From the NCBI GenBank assembly GCA_012927585.1, contig JABBOY010000030.1, positions 1 through 64,000 of the forward strand: a DNA stretch of 64,000 bases. Reading direction: 5' to 3'. Below, one piece after another: positions 32,657 to 42,760 of this stretch. The stretch comes from Glaciimonas sp. Its GTDB lineage: Bacteria; Pseudomonadota; Gammaproteobacteria; Burkholderiales; Burkholderiaceae_D. The number at the start of each line of letters is the position of its first letter. Positions within the stretch are counted from its first letter, which is position 1. Position numbers and translations under genes: made by a program. The notes under the pieces were generated by a model. That model saw only the letters and a program-made list of their open reading frames with translations. It searched no databases and was not told where the DNA came from.

Positions 32657-33259
32657 ATGAACATGTCCACACCGCGCATTGCAGAAGTCACTCGCAATAC
32701 CAACGAGACGCAGATTCGCGTCGCCATCAATCTGGACGGCAGCGGTGCGCAAAAACTTGCGACCGGTGTACCTTTTCTGGACCACATGCTGGATCAGATC
32801 GCCCGCCACGGCCTGATCGACCTCGACATAGAAGCCCACGGAGACTTGTACATCGACGCCCATCACACAGTGGAAGATGTCGGCATTACGCTCGGCCAGG
32901 CGTTTGCCAAGGCTATCGGCGACAAGAAGGGCATTCGCCGCTACGGCCACGCCTATGTGCCGCTGGACGAAGCTCTGTCGCGGGTGGTAATCGATTTTTC
33001 CGGTCGGCCCGGGCTGGAGTTTCACGTGCCGTTTACCCGCGCGATGGTTGGCGCTTTCGATGTCGATCTGGTGCATGAATTTTTCCAGGGCTTCGTCAAC
33101 CATGCGCTGGTGTCGATGCATATCGATAACTTGCGCGGCGACAACGCGCATCATCAGTGCGAGACAGTGTTCAAGGCGTTTGGACGTGCATTGCGCATGG
33201 CAATCGAACTCGATGCGCGCGCAGCGGGAACTATTCCGTCGACTAAAGGCAGCCTGTAA
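32657..33259 (+). CDS. hisB: Imidazoleglycerol-phosphate dehydratase
   Basis: A 200-residue monofunctional HisB dehydratase (imidazole glycerol phosphate to imidazole acetol phosphate); the phosphatase half found in E. coli is absent, as usual in Betaproteobacteria. Metal-binding motifs are [33 protein letters not shown] and [18 protein letters not shown]. An ATG at 32663 is an alternative start. It is followed by a 62-bp gap to hisH. Confidence 0.96.
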   Translation: MNMSTPRIAEVTRNTNETQIRVAINLDGSGAQKLATGVPFLDHMLDQIARHGLIDLDIEAHGDLYIDAHHTVEDVGITLGQAFAKAIGDKKGIRRYGHAYVPLDEALSRVVIDFSGRPGLEFHVPFTRAMVGAFDVDLVHEFFQGFVNHALVSMHIDNLRGDNAHHQCETVFKAFGRALRMAIELDARAAGTIPSTKGSL

Positions 33260-33321
33260 CCGATTGCTGCCAATGGTATGAATCCGGTGGGCATCCGGGT
33301 TGTCGAATCTATAATGTAAAT

Positions 33322-33960
33322 ATGAATAAAATCGTTGTGGTGGATTACGGCATGGGCAATTTGCGCTCAGTGGCGCAGGCCTTGCGCCATGTTGCACCTG
33401 ACGCCGATGTACGCATTTCGGGCGCAGTCGGCGATTTGCGCGCTGCTGACAGGATTGTCTTGCCCGGCCAGGGCGCAATGCCGGATTGCATGCGCTGCCT
33501 GCGCGAATCCGGTTTGCAAGAAGCGCTGCTGGAAGCGGCACGCAGCAAGCCGCTGTTTGGCGTGTGCGTCGGCGAGCAAATGCTGTTCGACTGGAGTGAA
33601 GAAGGCGACACACCAGGGCTTGGGCTGTTGCCCGGCAAGGTCGTGCGTTTTCGCCTGGAAGGCCAGTTGCAGCAAGATGGCTCGCGCTTCAAAGTGCCGC
33701 AGATGGGCTGGAATCAGGTTCGGCAGGCGCGGCCGCATGCGTTGTGGGACGGCATTGCCGACGATAGTTATTTTTATTTCGTGCATAGTTATTATGCTCA
33801 GCCGGCCGCGGTAGCCGACACCGTCGGACAGACCGATTACGGCACTGCATTTTCTTGCGCCGTGGCGCGCGAGAATATCTTCGCGACCCAGTTTCACCCG
33901 GAAAAAAGCGCCTCGGCCGGATTGCGTCTGTATCGGAATTTTGTCAATTGGAAACCTTGA
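33322..33960 (+). CDS. hisH: Imidazole glycerol phosphate synthase, glutaminase subunit
   Basis: A 212-residue class I glutamine amidotransferase that feeds ammonia to His[16 protein letters not shown] begins the protein. [11 protein letters not shown] has the oxyanion region, [10 protein letters not shown] contains the nucleophile Cys82 and the catalytic His is in [10 protein letters not shown] near the end. An exact TATAAT lies 7 bp before the ATG, too close to be a normal promoter for this start. It is the glutaminase partner of hisF two genes downstream. Confidence 0.95.
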   Translation: MNKIVVVDYGMGNLRSVAQALRHVAPDADVRISGAVGDLRAADRIVLPGQGAMPDCMRCLRESGLQEALLEAARSKPLFGVCVGEQMLFDWSEEGDTPGLGLLPGKVVRFRLEGQLQQDGSRFKVPQMGWNQVRQARPHALWDGIADDSYFYFVHSYYAQPAAVADTVGQTDYGTAFSCAVARENIFATQFHPEKSASAGLRLYRNFVNWKP

Positions 33961-34027
33961 TTCCAGTCATATGCCGCTGTCATCAATGTGCATTATCCTC
34001 AACCACTAACTATTTCCACTGCTCGCC

Positions 34028-34804
34028 ATGCTACTCATCCCTGCAATCGATCTTAAAGACGGCCAATGCGTACGCCTCAAACAAGGCGACATGGATCAGG
34101 CCACCGTATTTTCCAAAGACCCGGCGGCAATGGCGCATCACTGGCTGTTGCAGGGTGCGCGCCGCCTGCATCTGGTAGATTTGAACGGCGCCTTTGCGGG
34201 TAAGCCGAAGAACGAATCCGCTGTGAAATCGATTTTACAGATGGTGCGCGAGTTCGCGCTGGATAACGATATCGAGGAAATTCCGGTTCAGCTGGGCGGC
34301 GGCATCCGCGATCTGGATACGATCGAACGTTATCTGGACAGCGGCTTGAGCTACGTCATTATCGGCACTGCAGCCGTGAAGAATCCGGGCTTTCTGCATG
34401 ACGCTTGCGGCGCTTTTCCGGGCCAGATCATCGTCGGTTTGGACGCTAAGGGTGGCAAAGTTGCCACCGATGGCTGGAGCAAGCTGTCCGGCCATGAAGT
34501 CATTGATCTAGCCAAAAAATTTGAAGGTTACGGTGCAGAAGCCATCATTTATACCGACATCGGCCGCGACGGCATGATGGGTGGCGTCAACGTGGAAGCG
34601 ACGGTAAAGCTGGCGCAGGCGGTCAGGATTCCTGTCATCGCATCCGGCGGGGTACATGACATTACCGATGTTGAAGCGCTGTGTGCCGTGCAGGACGAAG
34701 GCATCGAAGGCGTGATTTGCGGTCGCTCGATTTATGAAGGTTCGCTCGATTTGCTGTCAGCTCAGGCGCGTGCCGATGCGTTAAGCGAGCAATCGGAAAA
34801 TTAA
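34028..34804 (+). CDS. hisA: Phosphoribosylformimino-5-aminoimidazole carboxamide ribotide isomerase
   Basis: A 258-residue (beta/alpha)8 barrel isomerase of histidine synthesis. The N-terminal [20 protein letters not shown] has the catalytic Asp. [52 protein letters not shown] and [16 protein letters not shown] are the phosphate-binding and catalytic loops. It sits between hisH and hisF, two bp before hisF. Confidence 0.96.
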   Translation: MLLIPAIDLKDGQCVRLKQGDMDQATVFSKDPAAMAHHWLLQGARRLHLVDLNGAFAGKPKNESAVKSILQMVREFALDNDIEEIPVQLGGGIRDLDTIERYLDSGLSYVIIGTAAVKNPGFLHDACGAFPGQIIVGLDAKGGKVATDGWSKLSGHEVIDLAKKFEGYGAEAIIYTDIGRDGMMGGVNVEATVKLAQAVRIPVIASGGVHDITDVEALCAVQDEGIEGVICGRSIYEGSLDLLSAQARADALSEQSEN

Positions 34805-34806
34805 CC

Positions 34807-35571
34807 ATGACACTTGCCAAACGTATCATTCCCTGTCTGGATGTCACCGCCGGCCGCGTGGTTAAGGGCATCAATTTCCTCGAGTTGCGCGACGCCGGCG
34901 ACCCGGTCGAAATTGCCCGCCGTTACGATGAGCAGGGCGCAGATGAGATTACTTTTCTCGATATCACCGCATCAAGCGATGGGCGCGACCTGATTTTGCA
35001 CATTATTGAGGCAGTCGCCTCGCAAGTGTTCATTCCGCTGACAGTTGGCGGCGGGGTGCGCGTGGTGGAGGATGTGCGGCGCTTGCTGAACGCTGGCGCC
35101 GACAAGGTTAGCATCAATACCTCGGCGGTGACCAACCCGCAACTGGTGTTCGATGCTGCGCGCAAATACGGCTCGCAATGCATCGTGGTTGCAATTGACG
35201 CCAAGCAAACCGCAGCCGGAAAATGGGAAGTGTTTACGCATGGCGGTCGCAACCCGACCGGCCTGGATGCAATCGCCTGGGCACAGAAAATGGAGCGTCT
35301 GGGTGCCGGTGAAATATTGCTTACCAGCATGGATCGCGACGGCACTAAAGTTGGCTTCGACTTGGGCCTGACGCGCGGCGTCTCGGACGCTGTGAATATC
35401 CCAGTAATCGCCTCCGGTGGCGTCGGCGGCCTGCAAGACTTGGCCGATGGCATAAAGCTCGGGCGCGCGGATGCCGTGCTGGCGGCCAGTATTTTTCATT
35501 ACGGTCAACACACTGTGCAGGAAGCGAAACGTTTCATGTCGGAGCAGGGCATTCCAATGAGGCTAGCATGA
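34807..35571 (+). CDS. hisF: Imidazole glycerol phosphate synthase, cyclase subunit
   Basis: A 254-residue barrel cyclase that makes imidazole glycerol phosphate and AICAR with ammonia from His[20 protein letters not shown] carries the catalytic Asp of the N-terminal half. [51 protein letters not shown] with the second Asp, and [13 protein letters not shown] are complete. It overlaps hisI by 4 bp. Confidence 0.96.
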   Translation: MTLAKRIIPCLDVTAGRVVKGINFLELRDAGDPVEIARRYDEQGADEITFLDITASSDGRDLILHIIEAVASQVFIPLTVGGGVRVVEDVRRLLNAGADKVSINTSAVTNPQLVFDAARKYGSQCIVVAIDAKQTAAGKWEVFTHGGRNPTGLDAIAWAQKMERLGAGEILLTSMDRDGTKVGFDLGLTRGVSDAVNIPVIASGGVGGLQDLADGIKLGRADAVLAASIFHYGQHTVQEAKRFMSEQGIPMRLA

Positions 35572-35972
35572 ACGCAAATTTCAAGTGGTTAAACAAGGTG
35601 CGCTGGGATGAGTACGGTCTGGTGCCGGTAATTGCACAGGAAGTGGGCAGCAATGATGTATTGATGTTCGCCTGGATGAATCGCGATGCGTTGACGCGGA
35701 CGGTGCAACTGGGAGAAGCCGTGTATTGGAGCCGTTCACGCAAGAAACTCTGGCACAAGGGCGAAGAATCGGGGCATATTCAGAAAGTGCATGAAATCCG
35801 TCTCGATTGCGACGAGGATGTGGTGTTGCTGAAGGTTGAGCAGACCGGTGGCATTGCCTGCCATACTGGACGGCATTCCTGTTTTTTTCAGAAATTTGAA
35901 GGCGCTGCAGACGACGGTGTTTGGCAAGCAGTCGACCCAGTGTTGCAGAGTCCTGAAAGTATCTATAAATGA
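35568..35972 (+). CDS. hisI: Phosphoribosyl-AMP cyclohydrolase
   Basis: A 134-residue zinc/magnesium enzyme for step three of histidine synthesis. [32 protein letters not shown] and the metal-binding [20 protein letters not shown] followed by TGRHSCFF are all present. It is a stand-alone HisI with no fused HisE; hisE follows as its own gene with a 4-bp overlap. Length is normal for the separate form. Confidence 0.95.
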   Translation: MNANFKWLNKVRWDEYGLVPVIAQEVGSNDVLMFAWMNRDALTRTVQLGEAVYWSRSRKKLWHKGEESGHIQKVHEIRLDCDEDVVLLKVEQTGGIACHTGRHSCFFQKFEGAADDGVWQAVDPVLQSPESIYK

Positions 35973-36340
35973 GTGAAACGCTAAATCGTCTGGCAATGGT
36001 CATCGAGTCGCGCAAGTTGGCCAATGGCGGCAATCCAGAGACATCGTATGTTGCACGCCTGTTTGCCAAGGGCGACGATGCAATACTGAAAAAAATCGGC
36101 GAAGAAGCAACCGAAACCGTAATGGCGGCAAAAGATGCGCGCATCGACGGCGATGCTTCGAAAGTGCTGTATGAATGTGCCGACTTATGGTTTCATTCTC
36201 TGGTCATGTTGGCGCAGTTCGGTTTGACGCCGCAGCAGGTCTTGGATGAACTGGCGCGGCGCGAAGGATTGTCCGGCATCGAAGAAAAGGCGGCGCGCAA
36301 AGATATCTTGCGTGACGCCGACGGGTCGCACAAAAACTGA
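35969..36340 (+). CDS. hisE: Phosphoribosyl-ATP pyrophosphatase
   Basis: A 123-residue MazG-fold pyrophosphohydrolase for step two of histidine synthesis. [20 protein letters not shown] and [18 protein letters not shown] carry the acidic Mg-binding residues, and [20 protein letters not shown] follows. It overlaps hisI by 4 bp and is the last his gene. A repeat-type hairpin follows, then the HIT gene. Confidence 0.94.
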   Translation: MSETLNRLAMVIESRKLANGGNPETSYVARLFAKGDDAILKKIGEEATETVMAAKDARIDGDASKVLYECADLWFHSLVMLAQFGLTPQQVLDELARREGLSGIEEKAARKDILRDADGSHKN

Positions 36341-36344
36341 ATGG

Positions 36345-36415
36345 CCGCCCTCTCCCCCAACCCCTCTTCCGCAAGCAGGTGAGGGGGAGCGAAGCGAGTC
36401 GCATCGCGACTTTAC
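36345..36415. repeat. GC-rich repeat hairpin between hisE and HIT gene
   Basis: CTCCCCC (36352-36358) pairs with GGGGGAG (36383-36389) around CCGCAAGCAGG. The composition (CCCTCTCCCCCAACCCCT) matches a REP-like sequence dispersed in many Pseudomonas and Xanthomonas genomes. There is no T-run after it, so it is not a standard terminator. Confidence 0.55.
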
Positions 36416-36433
36416 GTTAACTATGGAGTCACA

Positions 36434-36805
36434 TTGGATAATTGTATATTTTGCAAAATTGCCGCTAGAACCATTCCTGCTGAAATCGTCTATGAAGATG
36501 CTGCGCTGCTGGCATTTAAGGACAACAACCCTGCCGCTCCGGTTCACTTGCTGGTGATTCCAAAGCAGCATATTGCCACGCTGTCGGACTGTGGCAGCGA
36601 ACATGCCGATCTGCTGGCGCAAATGCTGTTGCTGGCGCCGAAGCTGGCAAAAGAATTCGGCTGCGCAGTAACTAATGACGCAAGTATTGGTCTTACGGGT
36701 GGCTACAGAACAATGATCAACACGGGCCCGGATGGCGGTCAAGAGGTGTACCATTTGCATCTTCATGTGATCGGTGGTGCAAAACCGTGGCGCGGTCGGC
36801 GTTAA
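36434..36805 (+). CDS. HIT family nucleotide-binding protein
   Basis: A 123-residue histidine-triad protein of the Hint branch, hydrolysing purine nucleoside phosphoramidates. DNCIFCKIAARTIPAEIVYE at the start includes the CxxC of Hint proteins. LLVIPKQHIATL follows, and the triad HLHLHVIGG places His at 107, 109 and 111. The start appears to be TTG at 36434, with GGAG 8 bp upstream. Placement between hisE and tatA is conserved in Burkholderiales. Confidence 0.92.
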   Translation: MDNCIFCKIAARTIPAEIVYEDAALLAFKDNNPAAPVHLLVIPKQHIATLSDCGSEHADLLAQMLLLAPKLAKEFGCAVTNDASIGLTGGYRTMINTGPDGGQEVYHLHLHVIGGAKPWRGRR

Positions 36806-36908
36806 GAATCGGACTGGTTGGATCGTCTATTTTTTCGCGCATTTGCAGCACTATGTAGGCGTGTGAGGCATACTTTGGCGGTAATGATCCGCCTTGAAAG
36901 GAATAATC

Positions 36909-37133
36909 ATGGGTTCGTTGAGTATTTGGCACTGGTTGATTGTGCTGGTCATTGTGATGTTGGTGTTTGGCACCAAGAAAATAGGTAGCATGGGTTCTGA
37001 CCTAGGCAAGGCCATCAAGGGTTTTAAGGATGGCGTGAAGGGCGAGGAAGAAAAATCCACAGCCCAGAATTTGCCAAAATCCAATGAAAAAAACACAATT
37101 GATATTGATTCGAAAGAGAAGACGAAAGACTGA
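36909..37133 (+). CDS. tatA: Sec-independent protein translocase TatA
   Basis: A 74-residue TatA. One N-terminal hydrophobic helix ([20 protein letters not shown]) is followed by the amphipathic helix with [20 protein letters not shown] and a charged tail. It forms the pore of the twin-arginine pathway with TatB and TatC. The start is the ATG at 36909 with AAAGGA upstream; a TTG at 36894 would add five residues. tatB starts 78 bp later. Confidence 0.95.
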   Translation: MGSLSIWHWLIVLVIVMLVFGTKKIGSMGSDLGKAIKGFKDGVKGEEEKSTAQNLPKSNEKNTIDIDSKEKTKD

Positions 37134-37211
37134 ACAGCGCTTGCCAGTGCTGCACATGGCAGGTGCCGTGTGTGGTGCCTGGTGCTATTTGCCGTCTGTC
37201 GTTAGAGCCTT

Positions 37212-37706
37212 ATGATTGATTTAGGTCTATCCAAACTGGCATTGATCGGGATCGTTGCGCTGGTGGTGATCGGCCCCGAAAAGTTGCCGAAAGTCGCGCG
37301 CATGGTGGGTTCATTGCTGGGGCGCGCCCAGCGTTATATCAATGACGTGAAATCCGAGGTCAGTCGCGAGATGGAGCTCGATGAATTGCGTAAAATGCAA
37401 GAGGAAGTGCAGGAAGCGGCAAAAGACGCTGAAAGTTCGTTTACGCGCAATCTGTCCGACACCGAGCGCGAACTCAACACTGCTGTGAATGGTTTTGATA
37501 ATGATGTGCCCTACACATTCGCTTCTGCCCCGCCTGAGCAGGCCGCTGCAAAAGTGAAGAGTTTCCGCAAAAAAAAATTGGCTCGCACATCGGCCATTCC
37601 TACTTGGTACAAACAGCGTCATGGTGGCAAGTCGCATTTGTTGTCAGGCGCCGCGCGGGTGTCGAAATATCGCCCCGGTAGTAAAGCTTCCCACTCGTTT
37701 CACTAG
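37212..37706 (+). CDS. tatB: Sec-independent protein translocase TatB
   Basis: A 164-residue TatB. The short transmembrane helix IDLGLSKLALIGIVALVVIGPEKLP has the conserved Glu-Pro hinge. An amphipathic helix (VARMVGSLLGRAQRYINDVK) and a long charged coil (SEVSREMELDELRKMQEE) follow. TatB with TatC binds twin-arginine signal peptides. The C-terminal tail ends in a basic stretch, as in other Burkholderiales TatB. It is 152 bp before tatC. Confidence 0.94.
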   Translation: MIDLGLSKLALIGIVALVVIGPEKLPKVARMVGSLLGRAQRYINDVKSEVSREMELDELRKMQEEVQEAAKDAESSFTRNLSDTERELNTAVNGFDNDVPYTFASAPPEQAAAKVKSFRKKKLARTSAIPTWYKQRHGGKSHLLSGAARVSKYRPGSKASHSFH

Positions 37707-37858
37707 CGCGGGTTGGCCTGTACGCTGCGGAATACTCAAACCAAAGCGGGCGCCGGCAAGCTGTGCAGTGCGCATTGGTTTGAACCCGCAGGGCCGCCCG
37801 GTTCCTGTTTCTATAGTGTGTTTTTTAGGGTTAAACCCCGTTCTTCCTCTTAATTTAT

Positions 37859-38644
37859 ATGCCAGCAAGCCCTATGTCTGAAGAACCAAAAACAGGTATG
37901 GAAGACACCTTCATTTCACATCTGGTTGAGTTGCGCGACCGACTGGTGCGGGCGTCGATTGGTGTGCTGATCATCTGCGGCCTGTTGTTCCTGTGGCCTG
38001 GCCCTGCAGATATTTACGACTTCCTGGCGCGTCCCATGATGGCTTCATTGCCGTCCGGCGCCAAGATGATTGCCACCGGGGTAATTTCCCCTTTCATGGT
38101 GCCAATGAAAGTCACGCTCCTGCTGGCATTCATTCTGGCTTTGCCTTGGGTGCTGTATCAGGTCTGGGCCTTTATCGCGCCTGGCTTGTATTTGCACGAG
38201 AAAAAACTGGTAATTCCACTGGTGATTTCATCATCGCTATTGTTTCTGGCGGGAATCGCATTTTGTTATTTTCTGGTATTCGGCAGGGTATTCAAATTCA
38301 TTAACGAATTCGCGCCTGCTTCCATCACGGTGGCGCCCGATATAGAGAATTACCTGGATTTTGTAATGTCGATGTGCCTGGCTTTCGGCTTGACGTTCGA
38401 GGTGCCGATTGTGGTAATCGTACTGGTGCGGATGGGGTTTGTGACGCTGGAAAAACTGAAAGCTATTCGGCCTTACGTTATCGTCGGTTCTTTTGTGATC
38501 GCTGCCATTGTGACGCCGCCCGACATCGTCAGCCAGTTTTCACTGGCGGTGCCAATGTGCCTGTTGTATGAACTCGGATTGCTGGTGGCCCCGATTTTTG
38601 CCAAAGCAACGCAAGCACCGGTAGAAGACACGCCCGGGGTCTGA
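37859..38644 (+). CDS. tatC: Sec-independent protein translocase TatC
   Basis: A 261-residue polytopic TatC with six hydrophobic segments. The signature EDTFISHLVELRDRLVRASI near the N-terminus binds the twin-arginine motif. LLAFILALPWVLYQVWAFIAPGL and FGLTFEVPIVVIVLVRMGFV are conserved. ATGs at 37859 and 37874 are both possible starts. It ends the tat operon and converges with a DUF2461 gene. Confidence 0.95.
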   Translation: MPASPMSEEPKTGMEDTFISHLVELRDRLVRASIGVLIICGLLFLWPGPADIYDFLARPMMASLPSGAKMIATGVISPFMVPMKVTLLLAFILALPWVLYQVWAFIAPGLYLHEKKLVIPLVISSSLLFLAGIAFCYFLVFGRVFKFINEFAPASITVAPDIENYLDFVMSMCLAFGLTFEVPIVVIVLVRMGFVTLEKLKAIRPYVIVGSFVIAAIVTPPDIVSQFSLAVPMCLLYELGLLVAPIFAKATQAPVEDTPGV

Positions 38645-38722
38645 GATTGTTCATATACTATCCTATGCAAGGGCGATTACAGCACTGAATAAAAGGAAAA
38701 CTTACTTATACTCCTTATTTTT

Positions 38723-39415
38723 TCAGATAGGGCATTGTTCCGACGGTGCCACTGCACGCAACCAGGCCACCAGCGCATAGGCATCACGGAAACCCGCTAG
38801 CAAAGTCGCGGTGGCCTCTTCCGGCACGTCCCGGTTCAACTCGGACTCCTTCCAGACGAAGAAATTCTTAAGCTTGATTTGTTCGATATGCGGCAGATCC
38901 GCAGCGAATCCTTTGGGTGGGCGTGTCAATTTACCTTCGTCATGGAAGCCGCCGAATGCAGCTCGCAATTTCCGCTCCTTTAGCAGTTTTCCAAAGCCTT
39001 GTGTATCCGCTGCGATCTGGTTGCGGATGGCGCGCAAACGCAGCGGCGGCGGTGCGTATTCGCCAACGCCAAACTGCAGTTGTGCGGCCGCATTGATCAT
39101 AAAATAATAGACCGGGCCGCCGCCTTCGCTCGGCTTCTTGCGCCCGTTAGGCAAAATAGACGCGGAAAATGTGGTTTTGTAGGGTTTTTTATCCTTCGAA
39201 AAGCGCATGTCGCGGTTGATTCGGAACAAGGCTTTTTTCGGATCGCAAGCGGCGACGGGAGGATCGAAAACAGCGATCTCGGTAATCAGGCCGCTGACGA
39301 GCGCCAGGAATTCTCCACGCAGTATGTCGTAACGCGGCCGGTTCATTGCGAACCAGGCGCGGTTGTTGTTCTCGCTTAATTCAGTGAGAAACTGAATCAG
39401 GTCACGGATGTGCAT
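38723..39415 (-). CDS. DUF2461 (TIGR02453) family protein
   Basis: A 230-residue protein of the DUF2461 family, of unknown function. FLTELSENNNRAWFAMNRPR at the N-terminus is the family signature, followed by FRINRDMRFSKDKKPYKTTF and GGGPVYYFMIN. The ATG at 39415 begins the conserved part; the frame is open to 39502, which would overlap the protease gene upstream by 35 bp. It reads leftward and probably follows the DegS-like protease in one transcript. Confidence 0.82.
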   Translation of the reverse strand: MHIRDLIQFLTELSENNNRAWFAMNRPRYDILRGEFLALVSGLITEIAVFDPPVAACDPKKALFRINRDMRFSKDKKPYKTTFSASILPNGRKKPSEGGGPVYYFMINAAAQLQFGVGEYAPPPLRLRAIRNQIAADTQGFGKLLKERKLRAAFGGFHDEGKLTRPPKGFAADLPHIEQIKLKNFFVWKESELNRDVPEEATATLLAGFRDAYALVAWLRAVAPSEQCPI

Positions 39416-39467
39416 GGCAGAAATCTTGTGCTCTGGTGCTGATGACACTGATGTTTCGCCCGTATTT

Positions 39468-40634
39468 TCATTGTTCGCGCTGGATTTTTGGGCGCTTGCC
39501 AATGGTGACTTGCACTATGGAGTCCTGGTTGCGGCGCGAAATGGTGAATTTTGCTTTATTGCCGGGAGTTAATTGCGCGATCAGGTTGAGCATTTCAGTG
39601 GTGTCGGTAACGGGCTTGTTTTCAATCGCGACCAGTATGTCGCCCGGCTTGACCCCGGCCTTATCGGCCGGGCCATCGCGCAGGACGCCGGCGATGATGG
39701 CGCCGGTCTTCTTGGTCAGTCCGAAGCTTTCCGCCAGTTCTGGCGTAATGTCTTGCGGCTCGACGCCAATCCAGCCGCGCACCACCTGGCCGGTTTTAAT
39801 GATCGATTCCATGACGGTCTTGACGGTTGATACCGGGATGGCAAAACCAATTCCGAGCGAGCCGCCGCTACTGGAATAGATGGCGGTGTTGATGCCGAGC
39901 AGGTTGCCATTGGTGTCGATTAGCGCGCCGCCCGAATTGCCTGGATTGATGGCGGCATCGGTCTGGATGAAGTTCTCGAAGGTATTGATGCCTAGATGAT
40001 TGCGCCCCAATGCTGAGACAATGCCCATGGTGACTGTCTGGCCGACACCGAATGGATTGCCGATGGCCAGCACGGGGTCGCCAACCTGCACTTGTTCGAT
40101 GCGTCCCAAGGTAATGGCTGGCAGATTCGGCACATCGATTTTGATTACAGCCAAATCCGTTTCAGGGTCGGCGCCCACCACTTTAGCAACTGCCTTGCGG
40201 CCGTCGGCAAGAGCCACTTCAATTTCATCGGCAGCCTCGACCACATGATTGTTAGTCAATATATAGCCTTGCGGGCTAATTACGACGCCTGAACCGAGGC
40301 TTGATTGCTTTTCCGTCTGACCGCCATAGCCATCGCCAAAGAATTTTTTGAAAAAAGGGTCATTCAGATAGGGGTTCTTCAGCTGCTTGGCTTCCTTGGT
40401 AGTGAAAATATTCACTACAGATGGCATGGCGCGCTTGGCAGCGTCCCGATAAGAATTTTGGGATGGCGACTGCGATGGCATCGCCTCCTGTATCGATACC
40501 GAAGATGAAGCAATACGCAGGTTTTGCGAACCGCCAAGTCTGCCGGTCCAATCCGGTTTCAAGGTCGTTACAATGAACCATACGGCAAGGCCAATAGTCA
40601 CAGATTGTGCAAATAATAACCAGAAACGTCGCAT
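39468..40634 (-). CDS. DegS/AlgW-like periplasmic serine protease
   Basis: A 388-residue HtrA-type protease. One N-terminal membrane anchor (FWLLFAQSVTIGLAVWFIV, residues 4-22) precedes a trypsin-like domain with His130 (ILTNNHVVEAAD), Asp160 (DPETDLAVIKI) and Ser234 (NPGNSGGAL). A single PDZ domain follows (AGVLRDGPADKAGVKPGDIL). One PDZ and an uncleaved anchor fit the DegS/AlgW type, which cleaves anti-sigma factor in the envelope stress response, better than two-PDZ DegP. The start is the ATG at 40634, as the longer frame to 40706 adds non-conserved residues. It is divergent from the Nif3 gene by 35 bp. Confidence 0.9.
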   Translation of the reverse strand: MRRFWLLFAQSVTIGLAVWFIVTTLKPDWTGRLGGSQNLRIASSSVSIQEAMPSQSPSQNSYRDAAKRAMPSVVNIFTTKEAKQLKNPYLNDPFFKKFFGDGYGGQTEKQSSLGSGVVISPQGYILTNNHVVEAADEIEVALADGRKAVAKVVGADPETDLAVIKIDVPNLPAITLGRIEQVQVGDPVLAIGNPFGVGQTVTMGIVSALGRNHLGINTFENFIQTDAAINPGNSGGALIDTNGNLLGINTAIYSSSGGSLGIGFAIPVSTVKTVMESIIKTGQVVRGWIGVEPQDITPELAESFGLTKKTGAIIAGVLRDGPADKAGVKPGDILVAIENKPVTDTTEMLNLIAQLTPGNKAKFTISRRNQDSIVQVTIGKRPKIQREQ

Positions 40635-40669
40635 ATTTAGATATCTAGATAAGAAAAGGGTAAAAGAAA

Positions 40670-41437
40670 ATGAACCAGCAATCGGTAGATAGGGATGAGT
40701 TGGCAAAATTTCTAGCGCTCACCCTGGAAATTACACGTTTTCACGATTATTGTCCAAACGGATTGCAGGTGGCAGGAATTACATCGATAAAAACGCTTGT
40801 TACGGGAGTGACTGCCAACCTTGCCTTGCTTGAAGCTGCAATCGACTTGAAGGCAGACGCCGTCCTGGTGCACCACGGTTATTTCTGGCGTGGGGAGGAT
40901 GCCTGTGTGGTGGGCATCAAGCAAAAGAGATTGAAATTGTTATTAGCGCACGACATGAGCTTGTTCGCCTATCATCTGCCGCTGGATGCGCATCCAACCT
41001 TGGGCAACAATGCGCAACTAGCTAAAGTGCTTGAACTGTGTGCAGATGCGCGCTTCGGCGTTGATGATTTAGGTTGCCTGGGTACTGCCATGAACGCATC
41101 TATCAGAACTGCAGGAGATCTGGCGCTCGTGGTGGAAGCAAAATTAGGTCGGCGACCATTGCTTATAGGCGATCCTGCGCAGCCTGTACGCCGAATTGCC
41201 TGGTGTACCGGTGCCGCCCAAAATTTCATGGTGGATGCCATTGCGTCTGGCGCAGATATTTACTTAAGCGGTGAAATCTCGGAGCCTACAGTCCACTTGG
41301 CGCGCGAAGCCGGCGTTGCCTACCTGGCCTGCGGTCATCACGCGACTGAACGCTATGGGGTACAGGCGCTGGGCCAATTTTTGGCCCGGCAGTTTGGCAT
41401 TGCGCATCATTTTATTGATATCGACAATCCAGTGTAG
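40670..41437 (+). CDS. Nif3-like dinuclear metal center hexameric protein
   Basis: A 255-residue member of the Nif3/YbgI (DUF34) family, which forms a toroid with a two-metal site; possible GTP cyclohydrolase I-like roles are debated. [13 protein letters not shown] opens the domain. Metal ligands lie in [35 protein letters not shown] and [15 protein letters not shown]. Length and motifs are complete. It lies between the divergent DegS-like gene and the leftward msh locus. Confidence 0.9.
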   Translation: MNQQSVDRDELAKFLALTLEITRFHDYCPNGLQVAGITSIKTLVTGVTANLALLEAAIDLKADAVLVHHGYFWRGEDACVVGIKQKRLKLLLAHDMSLFAYHLPLDAHPTLGNNAQLAKVLELCADARFGVDDLGCLGTAMNASIRTAGDLALVVEAKLGRRPLLIGDPAQPVRRIAWCTGAAQNFMVDAIASGADIYLSGEISEPTVHLAREAGVAYLACGHHATERYGVQALGQFLARQFGIAHHFIDIDNPV

Positions 41438-41584
41438 AGAATAGAAGGGGCGATATAAAATATACTCCAATAAATAAGTGAAATCCGTCCAGCTATGGCT
41501 TCAGCGCGAGCAGTTGTTCTTACGTGCCCATTACCTTTTTTTCGTGGATCAAGCACGCCTCCATCATGGCCGTGCGCTACAACA

Positions 41585-42760
41585 TCAGGGTTGTATCTGC
41601 CTCAGTTTCTGATCGACAAATGCCTGTAGCTCGGGAGATAACGTATTGGATGCTTTGGCGCGTGTAAAGGCATCCTGCGCTTCCGCCAGACGATTATCCG
41701 CTTGCAGCGAGATGCCGTAACCCATCCACCAGAGGCTGTTTTGCGGCACTTTTCTTAACGCCACCGCATAATGTTCAGCAGCTTCCTTATGGCGTTTTTC
41801 ACGCTGCAGCAAGGCGGCCAGAAAAGCTTGGTAATCTGCCTGTTCTGCGGCATACGGGAGTGTGCGCTGCAAGGTTTCCAATGCCGGCCGCAGGTGGCCG
41901 CGCTCGATCTGAAGACGCGCTAATATCATGGCCAATCCCGGTTGGGCAGGATCGATAGTCAAGCCTTCCTGTAACGTGCGCACCGCCTCATCCTGACGTC
42001 TGCCCTCCAGCAGCAAGCCCACCAGGGTCTGGCGTACTGCCGCATATTTTGGATTACTCAGTAAGACTTGTTCTAATATGCCGATTGCTTCCGGCAACTG
42101 CCCTGCATCGATTAACGATAGCGCTTTGCGATAAGAGTTTTCTGTAGATTGCTGCGGTGTGACCTCTTTAGCTTGCTTGAATACGGCACTGTCTTGGTCT
42201 ACTGGCACGTCTCTAAACTCTTTGGCGTTCTTGGCGACATGCGTTGGCACCGCAGGCACCGCAGGCACTGCTGTTTTTGCAGATGAAACCGGCACCGTGT
42301 TTTGTGCTGCAGCAGCTAACGGCTTGCTCGTGGTCGTTCCGGCTGGAGATTGGACTAACGCAAGCGTTGTTTCGGGCGTCTTCTGCGCTAAAGAATCGAT
42401 TACTGCTGAGACGGGTACGTCTGGTGCGACTGCTATCGAGACAACCGTGTCCTTTTCGCGGGGTGCCGGCTGACTGGGAACGCTGCTGGTGCGTGGCAGC
42501 ACATTCTGTTGCACCGGCTGCACCGACACCGCAGGTTTAGCTACCGCAATAATGGGTACAGGCGCGGCCTGGCGCCAAAACAACCATGCAATGCCAGTAC
42601 TCAAAAGTGCCGCGGTCAACAGCAGCGCTGTCCACCAGGCCAGTCGCAATCTAGTGCGTTGCCCGGGCATTACCCGGATATCGGCTTGCGCTACGCTGTT
42701 ACCCACTGCAGCAGATCCACGCTTATCCAGATCCTGCAGCATTTGATTGATAAGACTCAT
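41585..42760 (-). CDS. mshN: MSHA biogenesis protein MshN (TPR)
   Basis: A 391-residue protein beginning MSLINQMLQDLDKRG, a start shared by MshN and other pilus/secretion accessory proteins. A transmembrane helix (LAWWTALLLTAALLSTGIAW, about residues 38-58) is followed by a Pro/Ala/Val-rich linker (VPAVPAVPTH) and TPR repeats from about residue 220 (AIGILEQVLLSNPKYAAVRQ). The start at 42760 overlaps the stop of mshM; the frame is open to 42826. It is the last gene of the leftward msh operon. Confidence 0.85.
   Translation of the reverse strand: MSLINQMLQDLDKRGSAAVGNSVAQADIRVMPGQRTRLRLAWWTALLLTAALLSTGIAWLFWRQAAPVPIIAVAKPAVSVQPVQQNVLPRTSSVPSQPAPREKDTVVSIAVAPDVPVSAVIDSLAQKTPETTLALVQSPAGTTTSKPLAAAAQNTVPVSSAKTAVPAVPAVPTHVAKNAKEFRDVPVDQDSAVFKQAKEVTPQQSTENSYRKALSLIDAGQLPEAIGILEQVLLSNPKYAAVRQTLVGLLLEGRRQDEAVRTLQEGLTIDPAQPGLAMILARLQIERGHLRPALETLQRTLPYAAEQADYQAFLAALLQREKRHKEAAEHYAVALRKVPQNSLWWMGYGISLQADNRLAEAQDAFTRAKASNTLSPELQAFVDQKLRQIQP

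Noticed and set aside
33310-33315. Perfect TATAAT just before hisH as a promoter
   Set aside because: It is only 7 bp from the start codon and has no -35 partner, so a functional promoter for hisH is unlikely.
38640-38722. Possible degenerate eleventh copy of the 62-bp element
   Set aside because: Only the AGGAGTATA end matches on the minus strand; the central TCCGCATATA block is absent.
41440-41485. Possible truncated copy of the 62-bp element after the Nif3-like gene
   Set aside because: Only TTGGAGTATATT on the minus strand matches and the other blocks are missing, so I did not annotate it.
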